Of a DNA stretch of 64,000 bases, positions 1-21,862 are shown piece by piece. The stretch lies in NCBI RefSeq assembly GCF_027744825.2, contig NC_071350.1, positions 4,278,001-4,342,000 of the forward strand, given 5' to 3'. Positions within the stretch are counted from its first letter, which is position 1. Each line of letters begins with the position of its first letter. This DNA is from Synchiropus splendidus (taxonomy: Eukaryota; Chordata; Actinopteri; Syngnathiformes; Callionymidae). The position numbers were made by a program, and so were the translations under genes. The notes under the pieces are model-generated. The model had not been told where the DNA came from. It searched no databases and was given only the letters and a program-made list of their open reading frames with translations.

Positions 1-3000
1 TGTTTGTGTCATCAAACTTGTGGTGGCTGTACTGGATCCCAGCTCCCAGACCAGCACTGAACTGCTGCTAAATAATCTATGTGACCTTACTTGTTTCATT
101 ATGGAGCAATTCTTGAAATAACCATTAGGTCTGCTGTTTGAAGCCCATTTCATTTCCCATAAAATTCAGATAGCATCAGAATGGTGAATTTTATTTCCAC
201 AGATGTTGGAGGTTATATGTGAAAGTCATAAAGTATTGAATTTGCATTTGACTTGCAACGCTAAGTTAAGAGTGAAGAGGATTAAACTCCAGATGGCATC
301 AGCCAGTGGAAGCATGACATTGCCCTCCGTTCAAGACTTTCTGTTTGCTTGGAAAGCAGCTTTCCAAGCTGAATCAAAGTGAAGGACGCTTTGATGCGCT
401 GCTTGACACAAACATGTAATATTTCACCATTTACCTGTCAGATGTGCTCGAAAAAGACATCAAGTGGGTAGCACTTTCACAGGGAAAACCTTCACTACGT
501 GCCTTAAATGATTGTGTTTTTACCACATCAGTCAGTGGCAGACATATTGCGGCTAAATTTAACATGTGTTCAATAGGACTGATCGCTTATTACTGTTTAG
601 CATGCATAAGTGCTCTTAGATATGTACTGCCAGATAAACTGTACAGGAGGAAAGTGTGCCCAGGTCGCCACATGTGGCCCTGTATCTTTCCTGCCCTCAT
701 GAGGTCAGAGTCATGACCTAATGTAAACAGAGTTCGGGGGCCAAAGTTTTGTGTTGACACCACAGTGACTTTTGATTCAATAACCATACATGTAAACACA
801 CCAAAACCTTGTGAAATGACATGAAACCAGGTGATCAGCGCAAAGATATTTGTCATCGAAAAGTTCCAACCAGCAGCAGAACCAGGTGCAAGTCATGGTC
901 ATCAAATTGACCAAGGAAAAAAAGAAGAAAAAAAAGTCAGTCGAGAAAATTGGAAAAAATGTACACCATGAATAAAATTCTGAATAAAATAAATATGAGA
1001 AAAGAACATCAAAATATGTTTATAAATATTTTTTTTTATAAATAAAGTCTAAAGAAGAAGAAGTAAAAAGTTAATAAAAGTATCTGCATGAAATGGTCAA
1101 ATTAATAAAAAAAAAAAAAACTGCTCGAGCGGGTTTTTCCTGTTCCTGTCACTCTTTTTTTTTAAATCATTTTTTCTTTTCAAGAACTTTTGCAGCTTTT
1201 TCAAGACATTTGCAGCTGTCAAGTCAATTCAATGACACAGTACTGCCACCATATGTGGCAAGTGTATTAAAACTGAGCGTCTCGCGGCGCAGAGGTGTGA
1301 AACAAAAAATGTCTAGCGGCCCTCAATGGGGCACTGGCAGCCCAACCATGGTGCTGCATAATGGACTCCTCTCACCTCAGATCCCTCCAGTCCAGAACCA
1401 CCAGATCAGCTTCTTCCCATCAGCACTGAGGGATGGGACTGAATCAGAGCCAATTATCTGTCCAAAATGTCAAATTGAAGTGGGTCAAGTAGCCTTCAAC
1501 CTTGAAAAAAAAATCTAATGGGTTCAACTGCTGAATATGGGATCATGTAGTCATGTAACTTATGATCCCATATTTGAAAAAAAAGAAAAAAGAAACGAGA
1601 AGTGAAGAAAAACTATTATGTGCAAGAACGCACTCAAAGTAATAATTATTAAAAAAAATCAAAAATGGACACAACAAGGAATGAAATGTATTGAAACTGA
1701 AAACAAAGAGACAAGAAAATCATCAAAATTGTGAAGCTTTGTAACAGGGTGAGGAGAAAAGAATAGCATTCTAATTTCTAAAATCATCTATTGTGGAAAA
1801 AAAAAAAGCAAACTATTATTAGGACAAGAAGTATACAAAGCACTGAAATACAATAAGACTTGACAAAGTAGCAATTATGAATAACGCCTGTTGTTTTCTT
1901 TCTGAGTGAAACAAAAGAAGATCCTTCATTCGTCTTCAGGGCAGCAAAAAGGTTCGAATACACACATCAAATACTTGAAGCAAAAATCTGAAATAATAAC
2001 AAAAAAAAGACAAACAAATTGATTGGAAAAAACATATAATGTATTTTATCTGTGAATCTGTGAAATCATTTGAAGTTCAACACTCCTGTGGTTCACTTTG
2101 AGTATGGAGGGACGCATTTTGGTCTCACAAAAGGACCTTTTATTGCTCCCTTTATGTTTGTTTCAAACAACGTGACTGTCACTGATCATTTGCTTTATAT
2201 TGGTATTGCAAGTACAACAGCACATCTACCAGGGGGGCACAGCCCAGAGTCAATAATTTCTAGAAACAACAAACCTCACAACCCCTTTGCAGTCGCCTTG
2301 CGGTCAGTGAGACTGGAGGAGGGAAAATTCCAGCATTGTGATGACTTCTTCGTGTCTCCTTGGAGCTGCATTTTGGGTAGGAACAGCAACACTGCCCTCC
2401 ACGTTTTCCTGTGGTACTGCTCCGTTTGGTCCATATCTGTAAGCTTTATAGAAATGTGCAGAAATAAAGCACGAACAGAAGGCTCCGTCCTTATGCAGAT
2501 CCGTATGGAACGTTGACCATAAATGGGCCTCACTGCTACGGCTGTATTCCTGATTTAAGTTAATGTCAGGAATGATATCTTCTCAAATGACAGTCATGAG
2601 CTTCAGGGGTGGGTGGGACCTGCAGGCTGATTCACGCACACACATACACCCTTTAATACACCAATAATTATATGTAATAACATACATATGTTATTATATT
2701 ATTATATATATTGCTGGAAAACCAATCATAAATCACCAAATCATACATAAAACACCAAATAAAACCAGTCAGCTTCTCTGATGAAGCGCACAAAGTCACA
2801 GATGTGTTTGCGGGATGGTCTTAATTCCCAGCATCAACACAGATCAACAGTCTGTCATGTTGACTTCAATGAACAGTCTGATCACAACATACCACCACCG
2901 TGTTTTCCTCAGCGGGCAAAAGTAAGGACATGAGCATCATGTAGGCGCAAAGAGGTGAGGAATATCTTTTACATTTTGATTCTCAAGTCACAGAATCTTC

Positions 3001-3254
3001 AACAACTTCTCTTTTGATGAGCAAGTACTTCATGTCAGTTTAGTTCTTCTGGAAACCTGAAGGGAAAAAATGTGAATTTCGAATGATCCTTGAATGATCG
3101 GCTGCTTTAAATGACCCCTAACCTGGTCAAGGTGTTGCCTTGATCCACCTACAGACCATCCATTTGCAAAATTCTAGTGGAGGTTATCCATGACTATAGT
3201 CACCTTGCAGCTCGTGCACGTGTATGATATTGTCCAGCACAATCTGATTAACAT
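1..3254. other. Unique A/T-rich DNA, no gene seen
   Basis: I see no convincing coding segment or recognised repeat here. From about 900 to 2050 the top strand is strongly A-rich, with many short A runs. The longer open frames (for example a 141-residue frame at 1093-1518 and a 148-residue frame at 2070-2516) show no family motif and are low in complexity. Two small structures are worth naming: a perfect 13-bp inverted repeat at 1534-1574 and a weaker AT-rich 10-bp one near 2672-2693. Confidence 0.6.
1534..1574. repeat. Perfect 13-bp inverted repeat
   Basis: AATATGGGATCAT at 1534-1546 is matched exactly by its reverse complement at 1562-1574 across a 15-base loop. The flanks are A-rich. It could be a small hairpin or the core of a very short decayed DNA element; nothing else identifies it. 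Confidence 0.7.
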
Positions 3255-3375
3255 GATGGTTGTTATTACAATATATTGTTGAACATACAATATCACAATA
3301 TATCCAATATATCGCAATGTATCGTATCACCACTCCTGTTTTAGGAAACGTATTGTATCGCAAGATGCCTGCTGA
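3255..3375. repeat. ATCG/ATAT-rich dispersed repeat fragment
   Basis: This stretch is built of alternating forms of ATATCGCAATGTATCGTATC and CAATATATTG. I recall similar text as a common dispersed repeat in fish genomes, but cannot name the family. It contains no open frame of interest. Recognition rests on texture only. Confidence 0.4.
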
Positions 3376-4004
3376 TACGCAGCTGACACCTGAATGATCA
3401 TGCTGTATTTATGCCATAATTCATGCAAAAAGAAGCCCAAACAAGTGTTCAGTACACCGAAATGAACATCATTTTCAGAGACATTGCTGTTCATTTTTTA
3501 TTATATATAATTGAAGTCATAAGTTTTATATGGAAGCCATAAACATATTAATGCATGGAAAATAATCGCATTTTGATAGATAAAGATAAAAAAAAATGTA
3601 AATGCCCAAATGGGTTTCATTTGACAAAAAATATTTGCCATATTTCTCATGATGTCTCATTTTGTAAATGGGGGAAATATTAATCCAATACCAAAAATGT
3701 TGTGTGTGCCAACTGACAAAGGCAGTTTCTGAGGTTTTGGGCAATTGGCAGAACAACTCAAAAATGCATTAAATAAAAATGCAAGAATGTTGTGCATTTG
3801 ACTGCTTGAAATTAGTATGAGATCCACAACAACTCATCTAGAATTGTGGCTCCCAAAAATTGGCTCTCAGCCACGTATAATCACTACCTGATCTGATCTC
3901 ATTGTGTCAATCAGCGACACTTGCACCAGGAATCAATTTCCAATCCAGCTCCACAGGCAAAACCAAAGTGATGTCAAACTACGTCTGGGACAGGACTGCA
4001 GACC
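3376..4004. other. Unique sequence before the Tc1 fossil
   Basis: No gene or repeat is recognised. The part after about 3900 may be further decayed transposon DNA, because it runs straight into the Tc1-like transposase fragment, but no transposase motif can be read in it. Confidence 0.45.
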
Positions 4005-4140
4005 TGCATGGCCATCAACTGTCCCAAACACACTGCCAGGACGACAAAAGACAGGACGCATTATACAATCCTGGATTGCCTTAGTCAGCCTCCAGACCTC
4101 TGCACAATGGGAAATTTGTGGGAGCTGCGGTTCGGCAACG
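4005..4140 (+). pseudogene. Tc1-like transposase C-terminal fragment
   Basis: One frame reads INCPKHTARTTKD, then SQPPDLC, then GNLWELR. This matches in order the Tc1-family signature of a DNDPKH-type block, SQSPDLNP and ENLW found in the C-terminal half of DDE transposases. The full protein is about 340 residues; only about 45 remain. The second catalytic aspartate position (first D of DND) reads I, and the third catalytic position (E of ENLW) reads G. Neither the N-terminal DNA-binding domain nor terminal inverted repeats are visible nearby. It is an inactive relic of a cut-and-paste DNA transposon. Identification rests on about 25 alignable residues. Confidence 0.65.
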
Positions 4141-7100
4141 TGATGGATTTAGAGCTGGGACGTGCACAGACAGAGCCCGTGTGGTGCTCGCGCACCAGCC
4201 TTTCTTCCCTGCATGAAAATGTGTTTTCTTCATTCTTAGACTATTGAGAAAAGAAAAATATTGAGGAAGAGGTTAGTCCCAACAATTCTGACCAAAGGTA
4301 TTTTCTAATGTGAATGGACAGTTATTCAGTTCCCTGACCTGCACCACAGTGCACACAAGCCAGCACCATGGCTCCTCCCACTCCTCTTCCACCCGTACGG
4401 AGCAGCTATCACACGGCTCCTCCGAGCTCAAGCGCCAAAAACCTCATAAAGTAACATTGAATACACACGGAAAACATATTCTTTTGTCACAATAACCACA
4501 CTAAGGTGGAACATTTCAGTGATTCAAGTTCACATTTTAACAAAATTGTTCGTCTCATCCAGGGTTTTAGCCACAGCCACACGACTGGAAGTAATAGAAG
4601 TGAATCGGGACATCTTTGAACGTTCGTAAATCCAAACAAAAACCACATTAATAATAAGAAGTAGTCATGCAACGGCCGTTTTTTCTCCTGACCAGCCACC
4701 CGAAATGTCTGTGCATGTGCCTGGTTTGGAGACGTTTTGTGAGAAATAACCAACCATAACTTTGAGCAAACTTGATGGCCAAACTAACAGAAAAATGTCA
4801 ACACAGCTCACTCTTGTGTTTGTTTTGGAACTGAGTACTTCAAAAATGGAGTGTTTTCTGTCTTGGTCCCTCTTCCCTGGAAATCAATAAACAACCAAAA
4901 CAACATGACAATTAGAATCAGTTAATGGGTCTCTCTTGTCCTGCCACTCTGATGGCCAAACTGAAGCAAAGCAATTAAAAGGCTTTACTTTCTTTTTTTA
5001 TTCTGTGAGTCAACAGATTGTGGAAAAGAAGGTTCAATAAGCGAGTCCCATAACATGCATGCGACCCTTGGCTAAAGAAAAAGGAGCACTGTCACTCTTT
5101 CACTCAACACTGTTTTGCTAGTCATTGGAATGAAACAAATGCTCTATAGTACATTTGCTCATTTATTTCTGCAACTTTGTCAACTATTGTTGCAGTTTTT
5201 CCTATCCATGAAAGGAAACCAAACCCCTTTTTGCACCCTGGTACATGAGATATATGTACAGGGAAGTAAGCATGTGGCGCCGGCAGTTTCTAGAGTTTAA
5301 CCACTTAGTGATGGAAATTATGAACTATGAAAACAATTTCTGTATTTGGCTCTTCATGTATACAGCCATGAGCAATGTGCCACATGTGTATGAATCCAGA
5401 CTCTCTACGCCTTCAAGTTCCAAAAGGCAGGAGTGACAGGTCAGTTTGCAAACCTGTCTGGAGGAGACTGCTCATGCAGGTAATCTTGACGGGAGCACTC
5501 AGTGACACGTTGACACGTGACACACGGAATGCTGCTCCCATCAAAGTCTGTGTTCTAACATACGCAACAGCAAGCAGAGATATGGATGCCAGATAGTCTG
5601 ATGCATTGTTATTTTCAATTACACATTCCCTCAGAATGGCTGTGAGCACTGGGAATGCTGTTGATCACGCTTTTTTTCCCGACAACGTGAGGGCATAAAT
5701 AGAAGCACGAAAATAGCATTGAAAGGCACCCAGTGAGACATATTAAAGTGCAATTGTTTCAAGAATTTGTTTTGGAACATCCACAAATTGAACACTTTGA
5801 AACACCTGTCAGCGATTCAGAACTTCTGCCTCGGGGAATCAAACTCTCGGTCTGGAGCTCAAGTCTTGACATGAGAAGAGGAGCGTGGAACACTGTACCT
5901 CAGCAACAGACAGAGTGGGAAGGGAGCAAGGTATTGTCTGTAACAAAAGCAGGTTTGAGACTCTGCGACCTACACTGCCTCAGGCTCAGGCATGTTTATC
6001 TGCTGCTGCTGCAAAAAAAAAAATGGAGCTGTCACGACCCAAAACATTTGCATTTTTTTTTTTTTACTAAACGTCAGATTTTAATAGTACAAAAGCTGAC
6101 ATCCTCTCTTGCTATAAACTACAAGCCGCTCTTCATGAGTGAGGCACAATTCCTTTAAGAAGATTATTTTCAGGTGTTCTGAATGAGTTATTAGCTATGT
6201 TTCAAGCAACGCCTTTCCGTATGATTGAGTTTCTCCAGCCCTGCGCATTCTGTGCAGAGCAGAGCATCATGGGGCCGAGTTGACAAGCCCATCCATCAGC
6301 ACAGCATGTTCAAGTCGCCATCAAATGCCTGCGTCGCTCCATAAAGTGGAGGAGGAGAGGTGTCGCTCCCTAAACAGGATATATGGTCTCTCACTGAGAC
6401 ACAAATTAGACAGTAAATACATTACAGTGGAAGTAGCCTCTTCCCCAGCAACATATTTGTGCTGCTGCTGTGCCAAAATCAACACTGCGGGACTATTACA
6501 GGAGGCTGCTTGCCTGCCAACAAGACATACACATTTGCATCAGGTTACCCCAAAGCATTGCGCTCACATCAGACTGCAACTTTAACATGATGACAGCTGT
6601 ATCTTTTAAAGAGAGTCCAATATAAAATGAACGACTCTAGTTATAAAAGAATAATGAGGCACACTCGGAGCCAGCACGCATACTCTGCTTTAATTTAAAA
6701 ATACATTATTTACATGGAAATTGGGATTTTAGGTGCGGTTCAGCAGCATCATTATCATCACTTTCAGCTTTTATGGACCATTATTCAGCAATTGTTCACA
6801 GGTGGAATCCAGCCCTTTTTACATTTTGGGTTGGCAGGAGTTGTTGCAGTCACATAAATCTGGCCTATCTACGGGCACACACAGCTTTGTTTATAGCTGC
6901 AAAGTAGACAACTGTCATCCATCTCGGCTAAAAGCACTCCCACTGAGCTCTCATTAAAGCCAAACTATTGAGGTTTGTGAGATCTGGCTCCTCAGCTCCC
7001 TCCATAGTGTTGGAGTGTCTGCGTTTTTTCATCCATGGCCATGGAAATGCTCTTCGTGTTTGCAGCATTATTCATTTCAATAGCCACCTGAATACATTTC

Positions 7101-7170
7101 TGACAGCAAAGTCAACCAAAAAAACTCAACATCGAGGTAAGTGAGCAAGCATCATTTAGCCTTGTAAGAA
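4141..7170. other. Unique DNA, no gene seen
   Basis: I found no motif-bearing open frame, RNA gene or recognised repeat in this interval. The 141-residue frame at 5733-6158 has no recognisable domain and includes a poly-A/poly-T derived stretch. Short homopolymer runs occur near 6012 and 6052-6065. Confidence 0.55.
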
Positions 7171-7186
7171 TCATCCAGTCACAACT
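7171..7186. repeat. Target-site duplication, left copy
   Basis: TCATCCAGTCACAACT is repeated exactly at 7973-7988. The two copies bound the minus-strand RTE LINE exactly, which is the hallmark of target-primed reverse transcription. Confidence 0.9.
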
Positions 7187-7972
7187 CCTTCTTTCTCTTT
7201 CAGCTTCTCCCTTCAGGGGTGGCCACAGCGGATCATCTTCCTACATCTCACCCTGTCCTCTGCTTCCTCTTCTCTCAAACCTACAAACCTCATGTCCTCC
7301 TTCACCACCTCCATCAATCTCCTCTCTGGCCTTCCTCTCCACCTTCTGCCTGGCAGTTCCAACCTCAACATCTTCCTACCAATGTACTGGCTCTCTCTCC
7401 TCTGTACATGTCCAAACCATCTCCATCTAGCCTCTCTGACTTTGTCTCCTAAACACCTGACATGTGCTGTCCCTCTGATCTACTGCTTCCTGATCCTATC
7501 CATCCTGCTCACTCCCAGAGAGAAGCTCAGCATCTGCATCTCTGCTACCTCTCTGCCAGTGTTTGCAACATTGCTGGCCTGACCACAATTGTGTACACTT
7601 TCCCTTTCATCCTTGCCGACACCCTGTTGTCACACATCACACCTGACACTTTTCTCCAATTATTCTATCCTGCAGCACCCGCTTCTTCACCTCTTTCTCA
7701 CACTCTCCATTGCCCTGGAAAGTTGAGCCTAAGTACTTAAGATCCACCACCTTCTTTATCTCTGCATCCTGTAACTTCACCTGTTCACTTGGCTCCCTCT
7801 CATTCACACACGTATTCCGTCTTACTGGGGCTAACCTTCATTCCACTCCTCCACCTCTCGGGCTCATCTTCCACTTGCTCCCTGCTCTCACCACATATCA
7901 CAATGCCATCTGCAAACATCATTGTCCAAGGGGCTTCTTGTCTAACCTCATCTGTCAACCTGTCCTCAACTG
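7187..7972 (-). mobile_element. 5'-truncated RTE-type LINE
   Basis: The insert is 786 bp and lies between perfect 16-bp direct repeats. Read on the minus strand it begins inside the reverse-transcriptase domain and ends in a 3' tail rich in GAA/AAAG. The minus strand keeps recognisable RTE-clade text: LTDEVRQEAPWTMMFAD, then a SKTEY block, then AELEVAE-like and RWFGH-like regions in decayed form. Severe 5' truncation is normal for LINE retrotransposition. The perfect duplication suggests a fairly recent insertion, yet the reading frame is broken, so either the source was already defective or decay followed. The clade assignment is from memory of fish RTE proteins. Confidence 0.85.
7800..7972 (-). 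pseudogene. RTE reverse transcriptase fragment, active site altered
   Basis: The frame encodes about 57 residues of the palm region of a LINE reverse transcriptase. The catalytic box, normally FADD in this clade, reads FADG (box plus neighbours at 7893-7919), because the codon for the second aspartate is GGC (plus-strand 7905-7907). A run of about five residues usually present after ERWR is missing. Shortly after SKTEY a two-base loss shifts the frame into a stop. The fragment cannot encode a working enzyme. Confidence 0.8.
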
Positions 7973-7988
7973 TCATCCAGTCACAACT
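7973..7988. repeat. Target-site duplication, right copy
   Basis: Exact copy of the 16-bp sequence at 7171-7186, at the 5'-truncated end of the minus-strand RTE insert. Confidence 0.9.
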
Positions 7989-8237
7989 GGACAACCTTAG
8001 TAGCACCCTTAACCCTTTTGCCTGGAAATTTTGTTGTTCTGTCCAGTTTTTGTTGAGCTACTCATCGTTCACAGCATTCAAAGCCAGAATTTGAGAAAAT
8101 CGTCAGTCAACTCTCACACTACTCACTTTAAGTTGCCAGACCCTGCTTGCAGCATATACCTATCTCAAAGATCAAGCCATGCAAGTCAGTTGAAATACAA
8201 ATGGAACATCTTCAGGTGTCAGAGTAATACTGTCTTC

Positions 8238-8357
8238 TAGTGATGGGTGGTTGAGGTATCATGAAACAGTATTGGTTAAACAGTGTCCTAATATTCAGAG
8301 GCCACTAGTTGGCGTTCTTGGTTTAGAAATTACGTGAGGGTTCTATGAATTAGTTGG
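8238..8357 (+). mobile_element. hAT-like short DNA element copy
   Basis: The sequence begins GTGATGGGTGG, continues with a TTGAGGTATCATGAAACAG block, and contains a GAGGCCACTAG-TTGGCGTTCTTGG block. Variants of both blocks recur at 37374-37515, 42290-42345, 56308-56395 and 58793-58975, some inverted. This marks a dispersed non-autonomous family. The superfamily (hAT-like) is a guess from the general look of the ends. A GTGATGGGCTGATGAAGCT stretch at about 8670 may be another end of the same family. Confidence 0.55.
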
Positions 8358-8719
8358 CATGGTGCGGGAACAAAAAGGAAAAGCATAGTCAATATAATGT
8401 TGGAGGTTGGTGTGATGGACTAAAAAACATGGTGTAAAAACATGCTTATATACTTGCACAATATACTTTTTATTTGGAGGAGAGTATGAGCAGTGGGACT
8501 CACCGTCTGTGGCCATGCCAGCCTCTGCACAGGAAGAACAGAAAGAGTGCTTGAACACTGGGTATCTAGCCAAAATAAAACTGGCATGAACAGAATGGTG
8601 TGGAGACACAATGTCATGTTAGTCTTCGACAGAAGGTCTCCATAGAAGTAGTCGAGTGTATACAGTAGTGATGGGCTGATGAAGCTAGCTGAAACTTACT
8701 TCAAATTAATTGGATTTTA

Positions 8720-13725
<5,006 letters not shown>

Positions 13726-14432
13726 ATAACCAGAAATCATGAGCATATTTAGAACAAAACTGAATTTTATTTTAAATGTATTTTCCCAAAATATATTAGA
13801 TATATATTATATATAATAATCATACTCATGTCATAGTATATCCCAGTGTATTTCCAGGTTAGAGTTTTCATCCAATCAGAATTCAGCTAGCTTGTGTCGT
13901 CATGTCCAAAGCCTTCAGCAGCAACAGTGCAGGCGCAGGTGACCTCAGAGTGAACGGACACATATAGTTGATGGATAGTTGCGATAGCCAATCAGATCAC
14001 GAGTTGGGGACAGCGAGGCCTTCTAGCTGGCCTCACGTTGAACATGACTTGTGTACGTCCTGTGATTGGATACTTATACTGTCATTTCAGCACTAACCGC
14101 TACTCGTTTCTCCCTCTCAGAAGCCTGAGGCTTAAACATATGAGGATATTTATGGGCAAACTAGCTTCAGAGCAATGAACACAGATGTTTGGTGACATTC
14201 CTGTTCTCCGCCCCTGCATTTTCCTGACACCTACACCGGCGAGATAACCAGGCGGAGAACGTTCGCCACTTCCAGTCAGGCGGCCACCGCAGTCTTAACG
14301 CTCGGTGAGTGCAAACGTTTGAGATATTTATTTTGTTCACGTTTAACATGATAGTAACGGGCCGCACTGGCGCAGCAGTGTGATTCGAAACTGAGACTGT
14401 TCAAACGAGAGTACAACAGGGCTTCTGCAACG

Positions 14433-19547
<5,115 letters not shown>

Positions 19548-19581
<34 letters not shown>

Positions 19582-19608
19582 GTAGTAGTAGTAGTAGTAG
19601 TAGTAGTA
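19548..19608. repeat. Compound (TTA)n-(TAG)n microsatellite
   Basis: About eleven TTA units pass directly into about ten TAG units, sharing a period of three. This is a simple-sequence tract that has switched motif by point change and expansion. Confidence 0.95.
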
Positions 19609-21025
19609 CTGGAAGTTATAGTTGTATTAGTAGGATTATTTTTTTTCTTCTTCATTTTAAAGCATTGTCTTCCTGTGTGGAACCTTTAATTGTTGTTTGC
19701 TAAACAACAGTTGGCAGAAACTTCCATTCAAATGACTATTTTTAAACATTAAAAAGGACTGCATTATGTTTCGTTGCTTAATTTAAATCGTACTCAATTC
19801 ATCTGGAAGCCAATTCAACAGAAATGAGAATGAATGTTAAGAGGTGTATAAAATTCAGCGTTTGCACTGCTGGATGAATCTGTTTCACCTGATAACATTG
19901 TTCCTTTGACTTCAACTGAAAAGAAGCCCGGGAATCAAGGTGAGTGGTACCGTAGCCGTAACATCTGAGCTTGCTAAGGTGAAAACAAAGATCAATTGTG
20001 GGACCAAAAATACGACCCCAACAAAGAATTTAGTGGTAAAACACAATCACAATGTGCAAAGCATATGGGCCAATGTGATTGTAGGTGCTGCAAGTGTTGC
20101 AGCATGCTTTGGTGTACGTGCAGTGGTGAATCTGTTGGTCTGTTTATTCTTCCTTGCACTGTATGTGCAATTGATTTTTATTCCGGTTTTTGTTTCCCGC
20201 TTTTTTTTTTGGTTGTTTATGTCCACTGAGGTCAGTCCCACTGAGACCAGTTATTGCTTCTTCTGTTGCTCTTTGTCTACGCTTGTTCACTTGAAGTAAA
20301 ATAATAATAATGTTATCCACTAGCTGCGAACTCAAAACTATAAGAAAGTAAATAAAAACACCACGTCCTCAAGTCACTGAATGAAACAAAATGAAATTGA
20401 TAGGAAAACATTCGTGTCAAAAATGGAGTCAGTGCATAAAAAACAAATATGGATCACAATATGAGCACACTACTTTGAAAAGTAATAGCAGAACTCTTAG
20501 GTTAGCTAGGTTTGTTGATAGTCACAAACAGTTTAAAATGCAATTCTTGAATGGTAGCGTTACGCCATAAGTCATTTCACTCTGCTTGTGCATGCGGGAC
20601 ATCTATAATTTCCTAAACTACGCTCACAGACGCATGAGAGCCAGTTTTCTACAAAGCTGGAAGACACAGACAGATGCTTTGCAACCTGCTTCGTCTCCTC
20701 TGTTGTTTCCTCGCATTCCCTGCGGCTACTTCCACAACCGAGCAATATACGAGCGTGGAGCCATTTTAACTTGATTCCTCTGAGAGACCACCCAAATACA
20801 TCATCGTTCATACTTGTTCCCTGGATAAATAATAAAATATTTACTCTCACTCGACTGTATTGACATGTTTCTTTGGCTGCACAGCTTTTGAAGATCTTGA
20901 GGAGTATGGCGTGCACGTATATTTACAGACGAGGCATCGCTTGTATTAGAATTATCGGATTCACGTAGCACCATTTCTATATGTTCCACAGCCCTGCATG
21001 TTTGTTTCCCTCTGTGGACATAACG
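19609..21025. other. Unique DNA, no gene seen
   Basis: Open frames at 19940-20299 (119 residues) and 20572-20916 on the minus strand (114 residues) show no recognisable domain. I see no repeat or RNA gene. Confidence 0.5.
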
Positions 21026-21056
21026 GATAGATAGATGGATAGATAGATAGATAGAC
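21026..21056. repeat. (GATA)n microsatellite
   Basis: About seven GATA units with one GATG interruption. Confidence 0.9.
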
Positions 21057-21539
21057 GGAGCTGAAAAATCCCGCAGTGTTTTTCTTGCAGGTAACTTGAA
21101 TATGAAGCTCAAGACCTCTGAGCAGAAGCATCTGTGTTAGCCGTACTTGCAACCACAGCATCTTTGTAGTCCTGTGGTCAGGAGTTTTTTCTTTTTTTTT
21201 TGGGCAAGACCATTGGACATATGTTTTGCATCCATTTTTTCAAACCAGATAGCTGCTGTCTGCTGTTCCTGGGGCTGGCTTCAGAAGGCATGGCGCCGGC
21301 GCTGACTGCAGATAGGCTGTTTTTCGTGGCAGGCGGATGATGAACCCATTTTGTGGCACATCAACTGGCTGATGCGAGATTTCACTCTCATTATCAGACT
21401 ATGAATTTATGAAACATTGTCTATTCACTCAAGAGCAGATGGGAATGGTGATTGATCTTCACAACAGCATTGTAGTTTTACACAGGAATTGCAGAGTTAA
21501 AAACATTCGACAACAGGCACACACACATTGGAATTACAA

Positions 21540-21563
21540 AAATAAATAAATAAATAAATAAAA
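21540..21563. repeat. (AAAT)n microsatellite
   Basis: About six AAAT/AATA units in an A-rich context. Confidence 0.9.
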
Positions 21564-21817
21564 TAGTTACGGTGCTATATTGTCTTCAAAACCGTGTGAA
21601 AAAGCAACACTTCAGGGAACGAAAAATAAAAATAATTAAACAAAATCAACTAAACCACATTGATATGATGGAGCAACAGACAGAATTTGATCAGTACCTT
21701 GATCAAAAACTTCTCCAACGGGACGTGGATTCAGCTGCACTTTAAAGTTTGTTGCTCATTCATGGATTATATTATGATAAAGAGGTTTCTGCAGCTTTAT
21801 AGTTGAAATAATATGCT

Positions 21818-21862
21818 ATAATACAACATATTATATAGCAGCTATATAATATGTTGTATTAT
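21818..21862. repeat. 45-bp near-perfect palindrome
   Basis: A 22-bp arm at 21818-21839 is matched exactly by its reverse complement at 21841-21862, with one unpaired base between. The core reads TATATAGCAGCTATATA. No flanking duplication is obvious. Such a structure can extrude as a cruciform or be the remnant of a tiny DNA element. Confidence 0.9.

Noticed and set aside
1093..1518. 141-residue open frame with a CPKC motif
   Set aside because: A single CxxC-like motif is not evidence of a zinc-binding protein; the start is Lys- and Phe-rich low-complexity sequence.
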